NCBI GenBank assembly: GCA_024958995.1
Contig: JANXGZ010000008.1
Coordinates: 1-7,100, forward strand
From: Methylococcales bacterium
Lineage (GTDB): Bacteria; Pseudomonadota; Gammaproteobacteria; Methylococcales; UBA1147
Reading direction: 5' to 3'
DNA: 7,100 nt
Notes under the pieces: model-generated
Databases searched by the model: none
What the model saw: only the letters and a program-made list of their open reading frames with translations
Told to the model about the DNA's origin: nothing
Translations under genes and position numbers: made by a program
Part shown: in pieces, positions 1 through 5,048 of the stretch
Position numbering within the stretch: position 1 is the stretch's first letter
How the letters are laid out: every line of letters starts with the position of its first letter

Positions 1-116
1 TCCTTCAGCCCCCAGTTCCTATACATCCTGGCATGCAGGAAGTACTGGTTGATCGCCGTCAGTTCATTGGTGAGAACCCGGTTAAGGTATTCGATGACCT
101 TGTTGTTTCCTTGCAT
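1..116 (-). CDS. bfr: Bacterioferritin, N-terminal fragment (cut by window edge)
   Basis: Bacterioferritin is a cytoplasmic 24-subunit iron-storage cage that oxidises Fe(II) at a di-iron centre and stores it as ferric mineral; subunit pairs bind haem. Only the first 38 codons are visible. They read MQGNNKVIEYLNRVLTNELT and then AINQYFLHARMYRNWGLK, which matches the first helix of E. coli Bfr almost residue for residue. Glu18 is the first ferroxidase ligand of the family, and Tyr25 and Trp35 are also in place. The start is the ATG at 116-114, with a strong AAGGAG ribosome binding site about 7 bases upstream (near 123-128 on the minus strand). The rest of the gene, including the other di-iron ligands and the haem methionine, lies outside the window. 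The DUF4404 gene ends 66 bases upstream on the same strand, and I see no promoter between them, so co-transcription is likely. Confidence 0.93.
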   Translation of the reverse strand, partial: MQGNNKVIEYLNRVLTNELTAINQYFLHARMYRNWGLK

Positions 117-182
117 CGTTGGCTCCTTGAAAATTGCGTCAATCGACTTCCGTTTCGAGGGCCGAATGACGGGTCTGAAGGA

Positions 183-446
183 CTAAATCCCCATGTTGCT
201 CAGGGTCATCATTACATCATTCAATATTCCGGTGATTCTGGGATGTGAAACCTCGAAATGTGACACCGTGTCGGAGACGGTTTTGGTCAGTGAATTGTGG
301 TAATCCAGGTCGTCAGGACTTCCCAGCTTTCTTTCCAGAGTCTGGATTAGCAATTCGAGTTTCTGCTTGGACTCCAGATCTTGCTCAGGCAATCTGGAAA
401 CTTCGTTGCGAAGATCAATCAGGGTTTGTTCCAGTTTTCTGTCCAT
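183..446 (-). CDS. DUF4404 family small protein, function unknown
   Basis: This 87-residue protein has no assigned function. I place it in the DUF4404 family from its size and its C-terminal signature at residues 68-87, which begins HPRITGILNDV and ends LSNMGI. The family is common in Pseudomonas and relatives. The rest is charged and heptad-like (Leu-rich with Glu, Arg and Lys, about residues 5-45), which suggests a helical or coiled-coil cytoplasmic protein. There is no signal peptide, membrane segment or cysteine. The start is the ATG at 446-444, with a GAGGAA-type ribosome binding site about 10 bases upstream. The gene lies directly upstream of bfr on the same strand and is divergent from the feo operon, so a link to iron storage is possible, but that is inference from position only. 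Confidence 0.8.
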   Translation of the reverse strand: MDRKLEQTLIDLRNEVSRLPEQDLESKQKLELLIQTLERKLGSPDDLDYHNSLTKTVSDTVSHFEVSHPRITGILNDVMMTLSNMGI

Positions 447-481
447 TTCGGTCGTTCCTCTTGTGCAAAGCTGCTGAAATC

Positions 482-490
482 ATTCTAGCA
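482..490 (-). promoter_or_regulatory. Putative extended -10 promoter for DUF4404-bfr
   Basis: Read on the minus strand, this is TGCTAGAAT: a TGn extension followed by TAGAAT, five of six matches to TATAAT. No good -35 sits 16-18 bases upstream, which an extended -10 tolerates. Transcription would start roughly 30 bases before the DUF4404 ATG. An inverted repeat CTGCT/AGCAG (471-475 and 487-491) overlaps the site. The call is by pattern only. Confidence 0.4.
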
Positions 491-607
491 GTACGCCGAA
501 AAATTTTGTATGTGCGGCATAGGGTTCTTTCTGTCCTCGTAGTTCTTGCGTTTCACTGGACATGTTTTCGTGGGGTGACCACTATGGTAGAGATGGAAAT
601 TTTAATA

Positions 608-613
608 TATAAT
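608..613 (+). promoter_or_regulatory. -10 element of the feo promoter
   Basis: Perfect TATAAT hexamer in an AT-rich stretch upstream of feoA1. The best -35 candidate at 16-18 base spacing is poor (atggta at 584-589, three of six matches). Transcription would begin near 620 and give a leader of about 120 bases before feoA1. The element lies inside the Fur box. Confidence 0.6.
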
Positions 614-626
614 GAGAATCATTCGT
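608..626 (+). promoter_or_regulatory. Fur box (iron-responsive operator) of the feo operon
   Basis: TATAATGAGAATCATTCGT matches the classical 19-base Fur consensus GATAATGATAATCATTATC at 14 of 19 positions. Its core AATGA-GAA-TCATT (611-623) is a perfect palindrome. It covers the -10 element, so Fe(II)-loaded Fur would block RNA polymerase directly. Fur control of ferrous uptake operons is well established. The site is about 160 bases from the DUF4404 start, so it more likely controls feo than the divergent genes. Confidence 0.8.
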
Positions 627-671
627 ACTTGCTCGATCATTACGGGTCGCGAATCGGGATCTTCAATTAAG

Positions 672-690
672 GGCGATGGTTGGCATCGCT
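672..690 (+). promoter_or_regulatory. Hairpin in the feoA1 leader
   Basis: GCGATG (673-678) pairs perfectly with CATCGC (684-689) around a 5-base loop, and a G-U pair can extend the stem to 672/690. A run of five T lies at 695-699, five bases past the stem. The arrangement resembles a weak attenuator, but the T-run is not adjacent, so termination is doubtful. The left arm contains the ATG of a possible leader ORF (676-741). Confidence 0.35.
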
Positions 691-740
691 AAGGTTTTTA
701 CCCGGTCGAATTCAATTCTGAAACGGTGCAGGGAGTTGTG

Positions 741-995
741 ATGGTTGCAAATGATATTACTACGAACATTCGGTCCTTTCCTCTCAGTATGGCGGGTGAA
801 GGGGACGAGGTCCGTATCGTCATGCACCGGGGCGGCGCCGGCCTGGACAAGCGCCTCGCCTCGATGGGGCTTCAGATTAATAGCAAAATCGAAATTCTTC
901 AGCGGCTTGGTGGTTCCCTGGTAGTCGCGGTCAATGATATCCGCCTGGCACTTGGTGCTGGAATGGCGCACAAGATCATGGTCTTGCCCGCCTAG
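741..995 (+). CDS. feoA: FeoA family ferrous iron transport protein (first copy)
   Basis: FeoA proteins are small cytoplasmic SH3-like proteins that work with FeoB in Fe(II) uptake. This one has 84 residues and is a single FeoA domain. It has the N-terminal strand motif FPLSMAGEGDEVRIV (13-27), the helix motif GGAGLDKRLASMGL (31-44), and a C-terminal strand containing VAVNDIRLALGAGMAHKIMV. I start it at the ATG at 741 because GGGAG at 731-735 is a well-placed ribosome binding site. A GTG at 726 would add five residues with no better signal. The stop of a possible 21-codon leader ORF overlaps this ATG (TGATG). It is the first gene behind the Fur-controlled promoter. It is clearly different from the second FeoA, being of the glycine-rich GGAG type rather than the E. 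coli type, so this is not a recent duplication. Confidence 0.93.
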   Translation: MVANDITTNIRSFPLSMAGEGDEVRIVMHRGGAGLDKRLASMGLQINSKIEILQRLGGSLVVAVNDIRLALGAGMAHKIMVLPA

Positions 996-1029
996 CGCGT
1001 TGCGCCGAGGCGAGAAGCCAGTCAAACTC

Positions 1030-1050
1030 GCCCGGCCATATTGGCGGGGC
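1030..1050 (+). promoter_or_regulatory. Intercistronic hairpin between the two feoA genes
   Basis: GCCC-G-GCCA (1030-1038) pairs with TGGC-G-GGGC (1042-1050) around the loop TAT, giving eight GC-rich or A-T pairs with one central G-G mismatch. No T-run follows, so it is not an intrinsic terminator. It lies in the 92-base gap, the only long gap inside the operon. A role in mRNA processing, stability or partial attenuation is possible but unproven. Confidence 0.45.
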
Positions 1051-1087
1051 CGTCCATCATCCAGTTCATCGATCCGGTAGAACAAGG

Positions 1088-1321
1088 TTGCCTGACAGTA
1101 TACAGAATATGAAAGTTGGCGAATCCGGCCGTATCGTCGGTTTTGGAAAGGCTGCGAGTCCCTACCGCAGGAAACTGCTTGCAATGGGACTGACGCCTGG
1201 CGCCGAGTTTTCCGTAACCAGGTTCGCCCCCATGGGCGATCCTGTGGAGATCAAGATCAGGGGCTTCTCTCTGAGTCTGCGCAAGGAAGAAGCGGTCGGT
1301 CTTGTCATCGAGAGACTCTAG
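1088..1321 (+). CDS. feoA: FeoA family ferrous iron transport protein (second copy, E. coli type)
   Basis: This 77-residue single-domain FeoA closely resembles E. coli FeoA. It has YRRKLLAMGLTPGAEFSVTR at residues 26-45, then APMGDPVEI (47-55), and SLSLRKEEA near the C-terminus. The start is uncertain. The TTG at 1088 gives SIQNMKVGESGRI, which fits the usual FeoA opening (S-L-x-x-L-K-P-G), so I prefer it. The ATG at 1109 would give 70 residues and lose the first strand. Neither has a convincing ribosome binding site; the best is a weak GGTAG at 1076-1080. The stop lies three bases before the feoB ATG, so translation of the two is probably coupled. In the family, this protein binds or modulates the FeoB G domain at the inner membrane. 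Confidence 0.9.
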   Translation: MPDSIQNMKVGESGRIVGFGKAASPYRRKLLAMGLTPGAEFSVTRFAPMGDPVEIKIRGFSLSLRKEEAVGLVIERL

Positions 1322-1324
1322 CGA

Positions 1325-3670
1325 ATGTCGGAACAATACACTATCGGAGTGGTCGGGAATCCCAACTGTGGGAAAACCACGCTTTTCAATGCTCTGACCG
1401 GAGCCCGCCAGCAAGTTGGGAACTGGCCGGGTGTGACGGTGGAACGAAAAACCGGTAAATATCGATTCCAGGATGTGGGTTTCAACCTGGTCGACCTGCC
1501 TGGGACCTATTCCCTTGATGTTACGGATGAAGCGGTTTCCATCGATGAACAGATCGCCCGCGACTATGTGGCTGAACGCGAAGCGGATCTGATCGTCAAT
1601 ATCGTCGACGCCTCAAACATCGAAAGGAATCTTTATCTGACCTCCCAGTTGCTGGAGATGAAAATCCCGATGTTGGTGGCACTCAACATGATGGATGTGG
1701 CAGTTGAACGGGGATTGATGATCGATACCAGATTGTTGGCGGCGAAACTGGGTTGCCCGGTCATTTCTCTTGTGGCCGCGAAAAACCGCGGTATTGAGGA
1801 ACTCAAATCAATGGTCCTCCGGGTTGCATCGGATGATTATGTCCCGACAGCCCGGATTTCGTATGATCCGGCTTTCGAATCCGTGATTGCTCAGGTCAAG
1901 TTGCTGTTGCCACCGGCGCTCGATTCTGCAAAGTACGAGCCGCGCTGGCTGGCCGTGAAACTACTGGAAGATGATTCACTGGCGAGGCGAGTGGCTGGAG
2001 AAGCTGCTTATTCAAGGGTCCGAATGATCCGTGATGCGGCCGAAAATGAGCTTGAAGACGATGTGGATATCATCGCCGCGGATGGCCGTTACACATTCGT
2101 GAATGAACTGGTACAGGCCGCGGTGTCGAAGACCACGGAACTGAAGCGCAGTACATCGGATAAAATTGACCGGATCGTTTTGAACCGCGTTCTCGGTATT
2201 CCGATCTTTCTGCTGGTTATGTATTCCATGTTCATGCTCACGATTAACGTCGGAAGCGCCTTCATCGACTTTTTCGATATCCTGGCAGGAACCTTTTTTG
2301 TTGACGGCTTGGCGCACCTTTTGACGGAAAACGGTGCGCCCGGATGGTTGGTCCTGGTGTTGGCCAAAGGGGTCGGTGCGGGCATCCAGGTGGTGGCGAC
2401 CTTCATTCCGATTATCGGTTTCCTGTACCTTTTTCTTTCCGTTCTCGAAGATTCCGGGTACATGGCAAGGGCGGCTTTCGTGATGGACCGGTTCATGCGT
2501 TTTATCGGGCTACCGGGCAAGGCATTCGTGCCTTTGCTGGTCGGTTTCGGTTGTAATGTGCCGGCTATCATGGCGACGCGGACGATGGAAAGCCAACGTG
2601 ACCGCGTGTTGACCATCCTCATGAATCCCTTCATGTCCTGCGGAGCGCGGTTGCCGGTTTATGCGCTTTTTGCGGCGGCTTTTTTCCCGGTCGGCGGACA
2701 GAATCTTGTTTTCGGCCTGTACCTGATCGGTATCGGGGTGGCGGTCATCACCGGACTGATCATGACCAAAACCGTGTTCCATGGACATTCGGCCCCCTTT
2801 GTCATGGAACTCCCAACGTACCATCTGCCAACATTCAAAGGCGTTTTGCTACGGACATGGGATCGTCTGAATGCCTTTCTGTTTCGTGCCGGAAAACTGA
2901 TTATACCGATGGTCCTGGTTCTGAATACCCTCAATGCGATCGGTACGGATGGCAGTTTCGGTAATGAAAATACCCGGCATTCGATTCTCAGCGAAATTGG
3001 CCGCACGATCGTGCCGATCTTCTCTCCGATGGGGCTGAAAGAAGATAACTGGCCGGCAGCAGTGGGAATATTTACCGGTATTTTGGCCAAGGAAGCGGTC
3101 GTGGGGACACTGGATGCTCTTTATACCCAGTTGGGTGAAACGGATGATCCATCGGCGGCAAGTACGCAGACGCCTAACGGTTTTGACGTCGAGGCCGGCA
3201 TCTACACGGCTTTTGCGTCGGTCCCGGAAAATCTTGGCGCCCTCGGAGAGCGGTTGCTGGACCCGCTGGGGCTGGACATCGGAAACGTCGATGATCTGTC
3301 CATTGCCGCCGAGGAGCAGAAAGTGACTGAGGTCACTTTCGGAGCGATGCGTTCTCGGTTTGATGGTCAGGCTGGGGCATTTGCCTATCTGCTGTTTATT
3401 CTGCTGTATTTCCCCTGCGTGGCGGCTACCGCAGCCGTGTATCGGGAAACCAATCTTGGCTGGACCCTGTTCGTAACATGCTGGACTACGGGTCTGGCCT
3501 ACATGTCGGCGACCATTTATTATCAGTCTGCGGTTTTCTCGCGACACCCCTTGTATTCTTTTTCCTGGATCTCGGGGCTGATTGTTTTCTTTCTGCTGGT
3601 AGTGCTGGCGCTGAGGATATATGGTCGCCGCCGCAACGAGGCGAGTGGGCACCTGGTGCACGAGGTCTGA
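1325..3670 (+). CDS. feoB: Ferrous iron transporter FeoB
   Basis: FeoB is the inner-membrane Fe(II) permease with a cytoplasmic nucleotide-binding domain. At 781 residues it has the full family length. The G domain shows G1 GNPNCGKT (11-18), G2 around Thr38, G3 DLPG (57-60), G4 NMMD (121-124) and a G5 region near 148-152. A helical spacer (GDI-like) region follows, to about residue 280. Membrane segments begin near 291 (GIPIFLLVMYSMFML) and run to the C-terminus. The two gate repeats carry the conserved motifs GFGCNVPA (Cys410) and SCGARLP (Cys439), and a late YFPCVAAT holds Cys698. The tail is basic and short. The ATG at 1325 follows feoA2 by three bases and has only a weak ribosome binding site (GAG-rich, about 1310-1316), consistent with translational coupling. 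No frameshift or missing motif is seen. A perfect 9-bp inverted repeat lies within the coding region at 3319-3340. Confidence 0.98.
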   Translation: MSEQYTIGVVGNPNCGKTTLFNALTGARQQVGNWPGVTVERKTGKYRFQDVGFNLVDLPGTYSLDVTDEAVSIDEQIARDYVAEREADLIVNIVDASNIERNLYLTSQLLEMKIPMLVALNMMDVAVERGLMIDTRLLAAKLGCPVISLVAAKNRGIEELKSMVLRVASDDYVPTARISYDPAFESVIAQVKLLLPPALDSAKYEPRWLAVKLLEDDSLARRVAGEAAYSRVRMIRDAAENELEDDVDIIAADGRYTFVNELVQAAVSKTTELKRSTSDKIDRIVLNRVLGIPIFLLVMYSMFMLTINVGSAFIDFFDILAGTFFVDGLAHLLTENGAPGWLVLVLAKGVGAGIQVVATFIPIIGFLYLFLSVLEDSGYMARAAFVMDRFMRFIGLPGKAFVPLLVGFGCNVPAIMATRTMESQRDRVLTILMNPFMSCGARLPVYALFAAAFFPVGGQNLVFGLYLIGIGVAVITGLIMTKTVFHGHSAPFVMELPTYHLPTFKGVLLRTWDRLNAFLFRAGKLIIPMVLVLNTLNAIGTDGSFGNENTRHSILSEIGRTIVPIFSPMGLKEDNWPAAVGIFTGILAKEAVVGTLDALYTQLGETDDPSAASTQTPNGFDVEAGIYTAFASVPENLGALGERLLDPLGLDIGNVDDLSIAAEEQKVTEVTFGAMRSRFDGQAGAFAYLLFILLYFPCVAATAAVYRETNLGWTLFVTCWTTGLAYMSATIYYQSAVFSRHPLYSFSWISGLIVFFLLVVLALRIYGRRRNEASGHLVHEV
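3319..3340 (+). repeat. Perfect inverted repeat inside feoB
   Basis: GAAAGTGAC (3319-3327) and GTCACTTTC (3332-3340) are exact reverse complements separated by TGAG. The repeat encodes part of a soluble loop (around QKVTEVTF) between late membrane segments of FeoB. It could fold as a 9-bp hairpin in the mRNA or bind a dimeric regulator. No T-run follows. It may be chance. Confidence 0.5.
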
Positions 3671-3673
3671 TTG

Positions 3674-3895
3674 ATGCTGCTTGGCGAGATTCGTAACTAT
3701 CTTCAGGAAAACCGGCGGGTGCTTCTCTCGGACCTGGCAAACCGGTTCGATACGGATGACGATGCACTCAAGGGAATTCTGCAGAAATGGGTCAGCAAGG
3801 GGAAAGTAAGAAAACTCTCCGGTGACGGCGCCTGTTCAAGTAGTTGCGGCAAGTGTGATCCTTCGATGATCGAATTGTACGAATGGATCGATTAG
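3674..3895 (+). CDS. feoC: FeoC-like winged-helix protein with Cys cluster
   Basis: FeoC is the third Feo component of gammaproteobacteria, a small cytoplasmic winged-helix protein. In Klebsiella it binds the FeoB G domain, and FeoC proteins can carry a cysteine-ligated Fe-S cluster. This 73-residue protein has the expected helices (EIRNYLQENRRVLLSDLANR at 5-24; ALKGILQKWVSKGKVRKL at 31-48). A cysteine loop GACSSSCGKC follows (Cys54, Cys58, Cys61), then a conserved-looking LYEWI. E. coli FeoC has a fourth cysteine six residues after the third; here that position is Glu67. The ATG at 3674 lies three bases after the feoB stop, with GAGG at 3662-3665 as ribosome binding site. A TTG at 3671 would add one residue. 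It is the last gene of the operon, and I see no clear terminator after it. Confidence 0.88.
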   Translation: MLLGEIRNYLQENRRVLLSDLANRFDTDDDALKGILQKWVSKGKVRKLSGDGACSSSCGKCDPSMIELYEWID

Positions 3896-4059
3896 TGGCT
3901 TTCACCGGGGGACGATTCAGGTTGAAAACGCGTTTGGTTGGTGATTTGATCGAGCGGACAGTAAGGATTTAGGGCCGGGCAAACGAAAGTCTCTGATTGC
4001 AGTGGCCTCCCGAGTTGCCTATCCTTTGCAGCCGGAAGTCCACTGATTTTGACCAAACG
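3896..4059. other. Gap between feoC and the ZIP gene, no clear signal
   Basis: These 164 bases contain no credible gene. I looked for an intrinsic terminator after feoC and for a promoter or a Fur-, Zur- or FNR-like site before the ZIP gene, and found none that is convincing. The ZIP gene may be read through from feo or have a weak promoter here. Confidence 0.4.
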
Positions 4060-4839
4060 ATGCATTTACTCCTCTGGATTATCATTTTTACTCTGCTCGG
4101 CGGGATACTCAGCGTAGTCGCCGCCTCGGTCTTTCTCTGGCTACCGGAGAAACAGCGGGCTCGCTTGCTGCCCCACGGGGTCAGTTTTGCAATTGGCGCA
4201 CTGTTGTCAGTGGCGTTTATCGGCTTGATTCCGCAGGCTTTCGAAGGAGCGGATAGCCAGCTCTTGGAAAATCTATCACTGACGATCCTCGGGGGTATCC
4301 TGACATTTTTCCTGCTCGAGAAGCTTTTGCTCTGGCGTCACAGCCATTCCGGCGAATGCGCGGGACACGGAGCGAACGAACTTCTCGGCCCCCAGCCTTC
4401 GGGGGTACTGATCTTGGTCGGAGATGCCATTCACAATTTCGTCGATGGGGTTTTGATCGGGGCAGCATTCATGACCGATATCCATCTTGGAATCATCACC
4501 AGTCTTGCCGTTGCCGCCCACGAAATTCCCCAGGAGGTGGGAGATTTCGCAATCCTTCTAAATAGCGGTTACGAGCGTAGAGAAGCATTTTTTTGGAACG
4601 TCTTGGCCAGTGTGACCACCGTGCTCGGTGGGCTTCTTGCCTATTTTGCACTTGGCCGGGTGGAAAGTTTATTGCCTTATATCCTGGCCATTGCTGCCTC
4701 GAGCTTTATCTATATTGCGGTAGCGGACCTGATTCCGACGCTGCACAAGAAAAACGATTTTCGGACGACCATGCACCAGATGCTGCTGGTTGGAGCCGGC
4801 GTTCTGATGATATTCTGGACCCATTCTTTCGTTCACTAG
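4060..4839 (+). CDS. ZIP family divalent metal transporter
   Basis: ZIP proteins move Zn(II), Fe(II), Mn(II) or related metals into the cytoplasm across the inner membrane. This 259-residue protein has about eight hydrophobic segments, the usual length for a bacterial ZIP. The metal-site motifs are clear: HNFVDG in segment 4 (His125, Asn126, Asp129) and HEIPQEVGD in segment 5 (His154, Glu155, Glu159). The latter resembles the LIV-1 signature HEXPHEXGD with Gln158 in place of the second His. A short histidine-bearing loop (His94, His96, His103) lies between segments 3 and 4, as is typical. I use the ATG at 4060, because MHLLLW opens directly into the first membrane segment. A TTG at 3997 would add 21 polar residues. 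Neither start has a good ribosome binding site. Its position after the feo operon suggests a metal uptake role, but the substrate cannot be read from sequence. Confidence 0.93.
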   Translation: MHLLLWIIIFTLLGGILSVVAASVFLWLPEKQRARLLPHGVSFAIGALLSVAFIGLIPQAFEGADSQLLENLSLTILGGILTFFLLEKLLLWRHSHSGECAGHGANELLGPQPSGVLILVGDAIHNFVDGVLIGAAFMTDIHLGIITSLAVAAHEIPQEVGDFAILLNSGYERREAFFWNVLASVTTVLGGLLAYFALGRVESLLPYILAIAASSFIYIAVADLIPTLHKKNDFRTTMHQMLLVGAGVLMIFWTHSFVH

Positions 4840-4859
4840 AACGAACCTCATTGTTCGTT
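4840..4859 (+). other. Hairpin directly after the ZIP stop codon
   Basis: AACGAAC (4840-4846) pairs with GTTCGTT (4853-4859) around a 6-base loop, giving seven perfect pairs right after the TAG stop. The stem is AT-rich and no T-run follows, so a classical intrinsic terminator is unlikely. It may protect the 3' end or be part of a weak terminator. Confidence 0.35.
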
Positions 4860-4936
4860 GGTGGCGACAGTTGCCAATCCGTCTTTTCACCCGCAATGGA
4901 AATCTTGATATCGGATCTCCCTTGCCGATTGTTTTT

Positions 4937-4967
4937 CAATTTTCTGCCGTGCAGAAATTGTTGCACG
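4937..4967. repeat. Overlapping inverted repeats upstream of clpB
   Basis: Two hairpins compete for the same bases. The first pairs CAATTTTCTGC (4937-4947) with GCAGAAATTG (4951-4960) around CGT, with one bulged T. The second pairs CGTGCA (4948-4953) with TGCACG (4962-4967) around an 8-base loop. Neither is followed by a T-run on either strand. The site ends 14 bases before the heat-shock promoter -35, where an operator could sit. Confidence 0.4.
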
Positions 4968-4980
4968 CCGGCCCACACAG

Positions 4981-5009
4981 CTTGAAAAGCCTCTTGGCAA
5001 GCCCCATTC
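4981..5009 (+). promoter_or_regulatory. Sigma-32 (RpoH) heat-shock promoter of clpB
   Basis: The -35 element CTTGAAA (4981-4987) and the -10 element CCCCATTC (5002-5009) are separated by 14 bases. Both match the E. coli sigma-32 pattern (CTTGAAA, then CCCCAT with 13-15 base spacing) almost perfectly. Transcription would start near 5016, giving a leader of about 33 bases. clpB is a well-known sigma-32 regulon member, so sequence and gene identity agree. A 5-bp inverted repeat GCTTG/CAAGC (4980-4984, 4998-5002) overlaps it. It is not a CIRCE element. Confidence 0.88.
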
Positions 5010-5048
5010 ACTGACCAGGTTCTGATTTGCAATGAGGATGATTTCACC

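Noticed and set aside
627..650. FNR-like site or second Fur box downstream of the first
   Set aside because: The stretch TTGCTCGATCATTA does not hold the TTGAT/ATCAA half sites of FNR, and its match to Fur hexamers is too weak.
245..670. 141-codon plus-strand frame over DUF4404 and the control region
   Set aside because: It runs antisense through the DUF4404 gene and then over the Fur box and promoter. It lacks a recognisable domain.
663..1184. 173-codon minus-strand frame across both feoA genes
   Set aside because: It is antisense to two clear FeoA domains, has a low-complexity polar composition and shows no family resemblance.
2849..3661. 270-codon open frame on the minus strand
   Set aside because: It lies entirely antisense to feoB, whose domains and conserved motifs are intact. 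Its translation is rich in Arg, Gln and His with no recognisable domain.
4931..4960. Hairpin with a nearby T-run (4932-4936) as intrinsic terminator
   Set aside because: The T-run precedes the stem on the plus strand and becomes an A-run after it on the minus strand, so neither orientation gives stem then T-run.
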